A stretch of 64,000 nt of DNA from PFJX01 sp964542455. Its GTDB lineage: Bacteria; Pseudomonadota; Gammaproteobacteria; Burkholderiales; Thiobacillaceae. Shown here piece after piece: positions 57,755 through 64,000 of the stretch. The translations under genes were made by a program, and so were the position numbers. The notes beneath the pieces were generated by a model. That model was not told the DNA's origin. It searched no databases and saw only the letters and a list, made by a program, of their open reading frames with translations. Location of the stretch: the NCBI GenBank assembly GCA_964542455.1, contig CAZIUC010000001.1, positions 186,001 through 250,000 of the forward strand, in the 5' to 3' direction. Each line of letters begins with the position of its first letter. Position 1 is the first letter of the stretch.

Positions 57755-59161
57755 ATGAAAAGCTTATTCGCGACATTGATATTACTGGGCACGCTGGGGT
57801 TTTCCGGCCTGACCCTGGCACAGGAAGTACCAACGGCGGCAGTTGAGGCCATCTCCGCGCCCATGGCTGACGCCGCGGCACCCGTTGCGCCCGCCGCCGC
57901 GCCGGCCGCGGTTGCCGCCCCGGTGCCGAACAAGGGCGACACTACCTGGATGATGGTTTCCACCCTGCTGGTCATCCTGATGATCGTGCCGGGCGTGGCC
58001 TTGTTTTATGGCGGTCTGGTGCGCACCAAGAACATGCTGTCGGTGCTGACCCAGGTCATGGCCATCTTTTGCCTGATCTCGATCCTCTGGGCGGTATATG
58101 GCTATTCGCTGGCATTCGGCGATGGTGGCGGTCTCAACTGGGCGATCGGCGATCTGTCCAAGATGTTCCTCGCCGGCATTACTCCGGCCAGCACGGCCGC
58201 AACCTTCACCCCGGGCGTGGTGATTCCCGAGCTGGTGTTCGTGTCCTTCCAGCTGACCTTTGCCGCCATCACCGTGGCGCTGATCGTCGGCGGTCTGGCC
58301 GAGCGGGTGAAGTTCTCCGCCCTGCTGATATTCGGCGCGCTGTGGTTCACTTTCTCCTACCTGCCGATCACGCATATGGTGTGGGCAACCGGGGGTTATC
58401 TGTTTGCGCACGGCGACCTCGATTTCGCGGGCGGCACCGTGGTGCACATCAATGCCGGTATCGCGGCCTTGGTCGGTGCCATCGTGTTGGGCAAGCGCGT
58501 CGGCTTCGGCCGCGACGCGATGCCGCCGCACAGCCTGCCGATGACCATGATCGGCGCATCACTGCTGTGGGTGGGCTGGTTCGGTTTCAACGCCGGCTCC
58601 AACCTGGAAGCCACCGGTGGCGCCGCATTGGCCTTCATCAACACCATCCTGGCGACCGCCGCCGCGGGCATGGCCTGGATGCTGACCGAGTGGATGCTGC
58701 GCGGTAAGCCTTCCATGCTGGGTGTCGCGTCCGGCGTGGTGGCGGGTCTGGTCGCGGTCACACCGGCGGCCGGTCTGGTCGGGCCGATGGGCGCGATCGT
58801 TCTGGGCTCGATTGCCGGGGTGGCCTGCCTATGGGGCGTGACCGGCCTGAAAAAAGCGATGGGTTACGACGACTCGCTCGATGTCTTCGGCATCCACGGC
58901 CTTGGCGGCATCATCGGCGCCATCGGCACCGGCATCTTTGTTTCGCCCGCGCTGGGTGGTGTCGGTGTGGCCAACTACACGATGGGTGGCCAGGTCATGA
59001 CGCAGGCTACCGGTGTGCTCCTCACCATCGTCTGGTCCGGCGTGGTCAGCTTCGTGTTGTTCAAGCTGATCGACATGACCATGGGTCTGCGTGTGCCGGA
59101 AGAACAGGAACGCGAAGGTCTGGATACCGCCAGCCACGGCGAGCGGGCTTACAACTTCTGA
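57755..59161 (+). CDS. amtB: Ammonium transporter AmtB
   Basis: 468 residues. A signal peptide and an Ala/Pro-rich linker (about 25-65) precede eleven helices. Pore residues: ITHMVWATGGYL (first His), FGIHGLGG (second His) and NAGSNLEATG. It imports ammonium and is gated by GlnK. A bidirectional terminator follows. Confidence 0.95.
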   Translation: MKSLFATLILLGTLGFSGLTLAQEVPTAAVEAISAPMADAAAPVAPAAAPAAVAAPVPNKGDTTWMMVSTLLVILMIVPGVALFYGGLVRTKNMLSVLTQVMAIFCLISILWAVYGYSLAFGDGGGLNWAIGDLSKMFLAGITPASTAATFTPGVVIPELVFVSFQLTFAAITVALIVGGLAERVKFSALLIFGALWFTFSYLPITHMVWATGGYLFAHGDLDFAGGTVVHINAGIAALVGAIVLGKRVGFGRDAMPPHSLPMTMIGASLLWVGWFGFNAGSNLEATGGAALAFINTILATAAAGMAWMLTEWMLRGKPSMLGVASGVVAGLVAVTPAAGLVGPMGAIVLGSIAGVACLWGVTGLKKAMGYDDSLDVFGIHGLGGIIGAIGTGIFVSPALGGVGVANYTMGGQVMTQATGVLLTIVWSGVVSFVLFKLIDMTMGLRVPEEQEREGLDTASHGERAYNF

Positions 59162-59181
59162 TCCCTCGGCTGTAAGCAGCA

Positions 59182-59216
59182 ACAAAACGGGGCGCCGCGA
59201 GGCGCCCCGTTTTGTT
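59182..59216. terminator. Bidirectional terminator after amtB
   Basis: ACAAAACGGGGCGCC-GCGA-GGCGCCCCGTTTTGTT, a perfect 15-bp stem with T runs on either strand; it separates amtB from the convergent NudF gene. Confidence 0.85.
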
Positions 59217-59262
59217 GGTGCGCCCGGCAGGCCGCACTCACCTGACAAAGCAAGCCCTCCCG

Positions 59263-59814
59263 TCAGCTGGCTACCAGGGCAAAACACGCATACCAGAGCA
59301 GCCCCATCACGGTCTTGGCCTCATTGATGCGGCCGTCCCGCACCATCTCCAGCGCGTCATCAAAGGGTACGCGGAGGATTTCCAGGAACTCGTCCTCGTC
59401 CAGGTTTTCGCCGGAATAGCTGAGGCCACGCGCCTCGAAATAGACCAGGCGCTCGTCGGAATAGCCGATACACGGGTAGAAGGTGGGCAGTTCCCGCCAC
59501 TGTGTCGCCAGGTAGCCGGTCTCTTCCGCCAGTTCGCGCTGTGCGCATGCCAGTTCGGTTTCATGCGGGTCGAACTTGCCGGCGGGAAGTTCCAGGAAAT
59601 CGCGGCGCAGCGGGTAACGGTGCTGGCGCTCCAGCAGGATGTCGCCGTTGTCGAACATGGGAATGATCACCGCGGCACCGGGATGGATGATGTACTCGCG
59701 GCTGGATTCAGCGCCGTTGGGCAAGCGTACCCGGTCCTTCTTCACATGCAGTAGACGACCACGATATTCGTCGCTGGATTCCAGGGTGTGTTCGGTGAGA
59801 TCGGGAGCGGACAT
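59263..59814 (-). CDS. ADP-ribose pyrophosphatase-like Nudix hydrolase (NudF type)
   Basis: 183 residues. Nudix box AGKFDPHETELACAQRELAE followed by ETGYLA (about 88-113), and the family features of ADP-ribose/nucleoside-diphosphate-sugar hydrolases (LLERQHRYPLRRDFLELPAG). It hydrolyses ADP-ribose and related compounds. Divergent from trpB2. Confidence 0.87.
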   Translation of the reverse strand: MSAPDLTEHTLESSDEYRGRLLHVKKDRVRLPNGAESSREYIIHPGAAVIIPMFDNGDILLERQHRYPLRRDFLELPAGKFDPHETELACAQRELAEETGYLATQWRELPTFYPCIGYSDERLVYFEARGLSYSGENLDEDEFLEILRVPFDDALEMVRDGRINEAKTVMGLLWYACFALVAS

Positions 59815-59933
59815 GGCAGACGTGGCGGGAATGATAGTTGAACGAGTATAGCGCCCGGGGGCGCTCCGCTTTCCTGGTCACGCGCTCTCGGTTAGCATCT
59901 TTGCCGCACCGCACAACCCCACAGGAGACGGTC

Positions 59934-61298
59934 ATGCCGCAAACCAAGATTCTGCTCGACGAGCGTGATATTCCCACCCATTGGTACAACGTCGTCGCCG
60001 ACATGCCCAACAAGCCTGCGCCACCGCTGGGCCCGGATGGCAAGCCGATCGGGCCGGAAGCCCTGGCGCCGATCTTCCCGATGGCACTGATCGAGCAGGA
60101 GGTATCGGCGGAACGCTGGATTCCCATACCCGAGCCGGTGCGCGAGGCTTATCGCCTCTACCGCCCCTCGCCGATGTTTCGCGCGCATCGTCTGGAACAG
60201 ATGCTGGGCACCCCGGCGCACATCTATTACAAGTACGAGGGCGTCTCCCCGGCCGGCTCGCACAAGGTCAACACCTCCATCGCCCAGGCCTATTACAACG
60301 CCCAGGCCGGCATCCACCGCCTCGCCACGGAAACCGGCGCCGGCCAGTGGGGCTGCTCCCTGGCTCTGGCAGGGCAGATGTTCGGCATCGACGTGCGCGT
60401 GTTCATGGTGAAAGTGAGCTACGACCAGAAGCCGTTCCGCCGCTCGATGATGCATACCTGGGGCGCCGAGGTGTTCGCCAGCCCGTCACCGCATACCGTG
60501 ACCGGCCGTCGCGCGCTGGAAATCGACCCGGATTCGCCCGGCTCCCTGGGCATGGCCATTTCCGAGGCCGTGGAAGAAGCGGCCAACCGCCCGGACACCA
60601 ACTACGCGCTCGGCTCGGTGCTCAATCACGTCTGCCATCACCAGACCATCATCGGCCAGGAAGCCAAGAAGCAGTTCGAGAAAGTCGGCGAATACCCGGA
60701 TGTGGTGATCGCCTGCTGCGGCGGTGGCTCCAACTTCGCCGGCGCGGCCTTCCCCTTCCTCGCGGACAAGGCGGCGGGCGACCCGAGGGCGAAAAATCTG
60801 CGCCTGCTGGCGGTGGAGCCGACCTCCTGCCCGACCCTCACGCGTGGCCACTATGCCTACGACTTCGGGGACAGCGTCGGCCTGACCCCGCTGATGTTGA
60901 TGTACACCCTCGGCCACGACTTCATGCCGCCCAGCATCCACGCGGGTGGCCTGCGTTATCACGGCGACTCGCCGCTGGTGTCGCAGCTTTACCACGAGAA
61001 GTTGATCGAAGCCGTGGCGGTGCCGCAACTGGCCACCTTCGAAGCCGGCGTCGCCTTCTCCCGCGCAGAGGGCATCATTCCGGCGCCGGAGTCCTGTCAC
61101 GCCATCCGCGCCTGTATCGACGAAGCCATGAAGTGCAAGGAAACCGGCGAGCCCAAGGTGCTGTTCTTCAACCTGTCCGGCCACGGCCACTTCGACATGG
61201 CGTCCTATGACAAGTATTTCTCCGGGCAACTGGAGGATTACGAATACCCCGCGGCGGCCATCGACGAAGCCCTGCACCATCTGCCCAAGGTCGGATGA
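59934..61298 (+). CDS. trpB2: TrpB-like pyridoxal-phosphate enzyme (TrpB2)
   Basis: 454 residues from ATG 59934 (AGGAG). PLP-binding Lys is in GSHKVNTSIAQAYYN (about 110), and the phosphate loop CCGGGSNFAGAAFP (about 260). The longer N-terminus (DERDIPTHWYNVVADM) and SPGSLGMAISEAVE mark the TrpB2 class, which makes tryptophan from indole and serine, often without a TrpA partner. It lies 213 bases before the DAHP synthase gene, both in aromatic amino acid synthesis, but the leader between them shows separate transcriptional control. Confidence 0.9.
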   Translation: MPQTKILLDERDIPTHWYNVVADMPNKPAPPLGPDGKPIGPEALAPIFPMALIEQEVSAERWIPIPEPVREAYRLYRPSPMFRAHRLEQMLGTPAHIYYKYEGVSPAGSHKVNTSIAQAYYNAQAGIHRLATETGAGQWGCSLALAGQMFGIDVRVFMVKVSYDQKPFRRSMMHTWGAEVFASPSPHTVTGRRALEIDPDSPGSLGMAISEAVEEAANRPDTNYALGSVLNHVCHHQTIIGQEAKKQFEKVGEYPDVVIACCGGGSNFAGAAFPFLADKAAGDPRAKNLRLLAVEPTSCPTLTRGHYAYDFGDSVGLTPLMLMYTLGHDFMPPSIHAGGLRYHGDSPLVSQLYHEKLIEAVAVPQLATFEAGVAFSRAEGIIPAPESCHAIRACIDEAMKCKETGEPKVLFFNLSGHGHFDMASYDKYFSGQLEDYEYPAAAIDEALHHLPKVG

Positions 61299-61350
61299 TG
61301 CAATGCACAAAGTTGTGGGTGATGCGGTGGCTCTGTTAGTATCGCGCGCC

Positions 61351-61416
61351 ATGAAAACTTGTTACGCGCACTTCTTCTTTACGTTTCCGACCGCGCCGGC
61401 GGCCGGGATCGATTGA
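61351..61416 (+). CDS. Phe-rich leader peptide of the DAHP synthase gene
   Basis: 21 residues: MKTCYAHFFFTFPTAPAAGI then D and TGA. The HFFFTFP core is nearly the same as the end of E. coli PheL. Four Phe codons within six would stall ribosomes when Phe-tRNA is scarce. It is followed by an intrinsic terminator (61453-61479) and then aroG, so this is a classic attenuation leader. GC-rich GGCGG at about 61399-61403 could pair with CCGCC of the terminator stem as an antiterminator. Confidence 0.85.
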   Translation: MKTCYAHFFFTFPTAPAAGID

Positions 61417-61452
61417 TGCGCGAGCAGTAGTAAACCGCTTAATCCACCCGAG

Positions 61453-61479
61453 AAACCGCCAGGTACCTGGCGGTTTTTT
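61453..61479 (+). terminator. Attenuator terminator upstream of aroG
   Basis: AAACCGCCAGG-TA-CCTGGCGGTTTTTT forms a perfect stem with T6, located between the leader peptide and the DAHP synthase gene. Confidence 0.88.
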
Positions 61480-61511
61480 CGTTTCAGGCTGGCCCCACAG
61501 GAGTTTTTGTA

Positions 61512-62588
61512 ATGCACGGATACCGTACCGACGACACCCGCATCGAACAGGGCGACGAACTGCTCGCGCCGATGCAGATCATGCGTGAACTGAAGTCCAG
61601 TGAGGCCGCCCTGCGCGCTACCTACCAGGCGCGCACCCGCATTCACGACGTCTTGCGCGGCGCCGATGATCGCCTGGTGGTGGTGGTCGGCCCCTGTTCC
61701 ATCCACGATGCCGGCGCGGCGCTGGAATACGCCAAGAAGCTGAAACCGCTGGCGGAAGAACTGGCGCACGATCTGATCGTGGTCATGCGGGTCTACTTCG
61801 AGAAGCCACGCACCACGGTGGGCTGGAAAGGCCTGATCAACGACCCGCACATGGACGAAAGCTTCGACATCAACGAAGGGTTGCGTCTGGCGCGCAAGTT
61901 GTTGCTGGAAATCAACGAGATGGGCCTGCCCTGCGGCACCGAATTCCTCGACCTGATTTCGCCGCAGTACATCGCCGACCTGGTCGCCTGGGGCGCCATC
62001 GGCGCGCGTACCACGGAATCGCAGTCGCATCGGCAACTGGCTTCCGGCTTGTCCTGCCCGGTGGGTTTCAAGAATGGTACCGACGGCAACCTGCGCATCG
62101 CCGTGGATGCGATCAAGGCCGCCGCCGCTCATCACCACTTCGTTTCCATCACCAAATCCGGCCATGTGGCGGTATTCAAAACCAAGGGCAACGAGGATTG
62201 CCACGTCATCCTGCGTGGCGGCAAGCAGCCCAATTACGACGCCCCGAGTGTCAACGCCGCCTGCGCCGAGCTGGCGAGCAGCGGCCTGCGCCAGCAGGTG
62301 ATGATCGACTTCTCGCACGCCAACTCCAGCAAGCAGTATCAGCGTCAGGCGGAAGTGGGCCATAACGTCGCCAACCAGATCGGCAACGGCGACAAACGCA
62401 TCATGGGCGTGATGATCGAAAGCCACCTGGTCGCCGGTCGCCAGGATCTCAAGCCCGGCGTGACACTGACCTATGGCCAGTCGATCACTGACGCCTGCAT
62501 CAGTTGGGACGACACAGAGCCCCTGCTGCGCGAACTCGCCGAGGCGGTGCGCAACCGCCGACTGGTCCAGCCGAGCGACGAACAGTGA
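61512..62588 (+). CDS. aroG: 3-deoxy-7-phosphoheptulonate synthase (class I DAHP synthase)
   Basis: 358 residues. VVGPCSIHDAGAALEYA (about 56-72), MRVYFEKPRTTVGWKGLI (about 94-111), GTEFLDLISPQYIADLVAWG and DFSHANSSK are AroF/G/H signatures. First step of aromatic amino acid synthesis from PEP and erythrose-4-phosphate. The Phe-rich leader suggests a Phe-controlled isozyme; the N-terminal extension that carries the Phe-binding site in AroG is present. Confidence 0.95.
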   Translation: MHGYRTDDTRIEQGDELLAPMQIMRELKSSEAALRATYQARTRIHDVLRGADDRLVVVVGPCSIHDAGAALEYAKKLKPLAEELAHDLIVVMRVYFEKPRTTVGWKGLINDPHMDESFDINEGLRLARKLLLEINEMGLPCGTEFLDLISPQYIADLVAWGAIGARTTESQSHRQLASGLSCPVGFKNGTDGNLRIAVDAIKAAAAHHHFVSITKSGHVAVFKTKGNEDCHVILRGGKQPNYDAPSVNAACAELASSGLRQQVMIDFSHANSSKQYQRQAEVGHNVANQIGNGDKRIMGVMIESHLVAGRQDLKPGVTLTYGQSITDACISWDDTEPLLRELAEAVRNRRLVQPSDEQ

Positions 62589-62591
62589 TTC

Positions 62592-62626
62592 GATTTCGGA
62601 TTTCGGATTTCGGATTTCGGATTTCG
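62592..62626. repeat. Five tandem copies of GATTTCG
   Basis: Five perfect 7-bp units lie just after the aroG stop. Copy number could vary between strains. It is not part of a gene. Confidence 0.9.
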
Positions 62627-62687
62627 GAAAGTCGGGCGCGGTTTTTTGAGCCGTAGCCCGACGCCGGAGTGGGTTAGAATGCCGCTC

Positions 62688-62782
62688 GGCGGGCCCCCCC
62701 GCATGGCTAAGCCGTGAACCTGGTCAGGTCCGGAAGGAAGCAGCCACAGCAGCCGATGCCAGTGCCGGGGACCAGGCTCGCC
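62688..62782 (+). ncRNA. ffs: Signal recognition particle RNA (4.5S, small bacterial type)
   Basis: The universal SRP domain IV core GGTCAGGTCCGGAAGGAAGC is present (62722-62741) with the GGAA tetraloop, and the ends GGCGGGCC (62688-62695) and GGCTCGCC (62775-62782) pair to close the molecule. A -10-like TAGAAT is at 62675-62680. It binds Ffh for co-translational targeting. Position before dnaX is common in Betaproteobacteria. The exact 5' and 3' ends are estimated from pairing. Confidence 0.92.
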
Positions 62783-62801
62783 ACCTTATTTTGGTAAGCG
62801 G

Positions 62802-62880
62802 GTAGGATGCGGTGAGGAACGAACCACATCATGAGGCGCATCCTTGGTTGATGCGGTTCGCCGCGCTCACCACATCCTAC
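62802..62880. repeat. GTAGGATG palindromic repeat, full copy
   Basis: Left arm GTAGGATGCGGTGAGGAACG and right arm CGCGCTCACCACATCCTAC pair with a few mismatches. A half copy is at 44308-44338. It separates the SRP RNA from dnaX. Confidence 0.75.
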
Positions 62881-62898
62881 GGCCTCACACTCAAGCTC

Positions 62899-64000
62899 AT
62901 GAGCCACCAAGTCCTCGCACGAAAATGGCGCCCCAAGCGCTTTGACCAACTGGTCGGCCAGGAGCATGTGGTGCGCGCGCTCTCCAACGCGCTGGCCAGC
63001 GGTCGTCTGCACCATGCTTACCTGTTTACCGGCACGCGCGGCGTCGGCAAGACCACACTGGCGCGGATCCTGGCGAAGTGTCTCAACTGCATACCCGGGG
63101 TCACCCCGGAACCGTGTGGTGAATGCGCCGCCTGCCGCGAGATCGACAGCGGACGTTTCGTCGACTTGATTGAAATCGATGCCGCTTCCAACACCGGCAT
63201 CGACAACATGCGCGAGATACTGGAAAACGCCCAGTACGCGCCCACCGCCGGACGCTACAAGGTCTACATCATCGACGAAGTGCACATGCTCTCGAAGAAC
63301 GCCTTCAATGCCATGTTGAAGACGCTGGAAGAGCCGCCCGGCCACGTCATTTTCATTCTTGCCACCACCGATCCGCAGAAAATGCCGGTCACGGTGTTAT
63401 CGCGCTGTCTCCAGTTCAACTTGAAGCAGATGCCGCCCGGCCACGTTGCCGGACACCTGAAGAATGTGCTGGAAGCCGAGAACGTGCCGTTCGAAGCCGG
63501 CGCCATCAACCTGCTGGCGCGCGCCGCAGCCGGCAGTATGCGCGATGCGCTCTCGCTGACCGACCAGGCCATCGCCTATGGCAGCGGCCAGGTCAAGGAA
63601 GACGACACCCGCGCCATGCTCGGCGTGATCGACCAGGCCTACCTGATGCCGGTGCTGGAAGCCCTCGCCGACGGCGACGGTCCACGCCTGATGCGGGAAG
63701 CGGGAGAACTGGCCGCGCGCGGGTTCTCTTTCGACGCCGCCTTGCAGGATCTGGCCGGCTTGCTGCACCAGGTCGCCCTCGCTCTGAGTATTCCGGAAGC
63801 GGTGAGCGAAGACGCGCCGGAACGTGAACGCCTGTTCGAACTGGCGGGGCGGCTCGACCCGGAACGGGTGCAGGTGCTCTACCAGATCGCCACCCTGGGT
63901 CGCCGCGACCTGGAATGGGCACCGGATGAGTACGCCGGTTTCAGCATGACCCTGTTGCGCATGCTGGCCTTCGCGCCGAGCGATACCGTACCGGAAGCGC
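62899..64000 (+). CDS. dnaX: DNA polymerase III subunit gamma/tau (5' part)
   Basis: An open frame from ATG 62899 runs off the right edge with 367 codons visible. The N-terminus MSHQVLARKWRPKRFDQLVG, Walker A GTRGVGKTT (about 45-53), four zinc-binding Cys (LNC, CGECAAC), DEVHMLSKNAFNAMLKTLEE and the sensor ATTDPQKMPVTVLSRC are DnaX signatures. It is the clamp-loader ATPase of the replisome. The tau-specific C-terminus is outside the window. Confidence 0.95.
   Translation, partial: MSHQVLARKWRPKRFDQLVGQEHVVRALSNALASGRLHHAYLFTGTRGVGKTTLARILAKCLNCIPGVTPEPCGECAACREIDSGRFVDLIEIDAASNTGIDNMREILENAQYAPTAGRYKVYIIDEVHMLSKNAFNAMLKTLEEPPGHVIFILATTDPQKMPVTVLSRCLQFNLKQMPPGHVAGHLKNVLEAENVPFEAGAINLLARAAAGSMRDALSLTDQAIAYGSGQVKEDDTRAMLGVIDQAYLMPVLEALADGDGPRLMREAGELAARGFSFDAALQDLAGLLHQVALALSIPEAVSEDAPERERLFELAGRLDPERVQVLYQIATLGRRDLEWAPDEYAGFSMTLLRMLAFAPSDTVPEA

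Noticed and set aside
62646..62680. A full sigma-70 promoter for the SRP RNA using TTGAGC and TAGAAT
   Set aside because: The spacer would be 23 bases, too long; only the -10-like element is retained as support.

Overview
The window is a GC-rich chromosomal segment of a proteobacterium, most probably a betaproteobacterium with a sulfur-oxidising, facultatively denitrifying or ammonifying lifestyle (Thiobacillaceae-like). The basis is gene content: flavocytochrome c sulfide dehydrogenase, an octaheme nitrite reductase, a full ccmABCDEFGHI operon, c4-type cytochromes, MsrPQ, hemCDXY, a NodIJ-type ABC exporter and the SRP RNA-dnaX arrangement. The taxon is inferred. No rRNA, tRNA, CRISPR array, prophage or transposase gene is visible.

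Layout. 1-3.1 kb: FTR1-type iron uptake (ftrC, ftrD) and a VTT membrane protein. 3.2-5.5 kb: secreted DUF1223 and SH3 proteins and a histone-H1-like DUF2934 protein. 5.8-12.3 kb (minus strand): an unusual four-gene operon of cytosolic amidase-SH3, class 3 lipase, membrane-anchored patatin and a 967-residue membrane protein. 12.6-16 kb: small housekeeping genes ending in a NodIJ-like ABC exporter. 16.1-18.8 kb: an AddB-like Fe-S nuclease with a possible short RNA upstream. 19.2-24.9 kb: msrPQ, two diheme cytochromes, NfeD/stomatin and PbpG. 25-36.7 kb: the respiratory core (fccAB, octaheme nitrite reductase, ccm operon, small lipoprotein). 36.8-41 kb: MscS, HigBA with an HNH-like gene, a PfkB kinase, a lipoprotein and a thioredoxin-like protein. 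41-44.3 kb: hemCDX and a shortened hemY. 44.8-52.4 kb: class I fumarase divergent from a CoA-ester cluster with three CitE/malyl-CoA-lyase paralogues, an acyl-CoA ligase and mesaconyl-CoA hydratase. 52.5-56.3 kb: phoU, Nudix-ThiE fusion, M48 protease, ubiK. 56.5-59.2 kb: TorF porin-glnK-amtB behind a sigma-54 promoter. 59.3-62.6 kb: NudF, TrpB2, and DAHP synthase behind a Phe-rich leader peptide and attenuator. 62.7-64 kb: SRP RNA and the start of dnaX.

How the parts connect. Four FNR/DNR-type boxes (TTGAT-N4-ATCAA, three perfect and one with a single mismatch) lie 70-95 bp before the c4 cytochrome pair, fccAB(-onr), the ccm operon and a small lipoprotein gene. This predicts one oxygen- or NO-responsive regulon that makes a sulfide-oxidising flavocytochrome, an octaheme nitrite (possibly sulfite) reductase and the heme-attachment machinery together. 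hemCDXY, MsrPQ and the c4 cytochromes fit the same heme-rich economy.

The segment is rich in palindromic intergenic repeats of several families. Some lie inside reading frames and appear to be translated as N-terminal extensions (ftrD, the second CitE-like lyase). One repeat half-element follows the shortened hemY. The least understood unit is the lipase/patatin/amidase/membrane-protein operon. The most testable new biology is the FNR-linked sulfide/nitrite cluster, the fumarase plus triple-lyase CoA-ester cluster, and the Phe attenuator of DAHP synthase.
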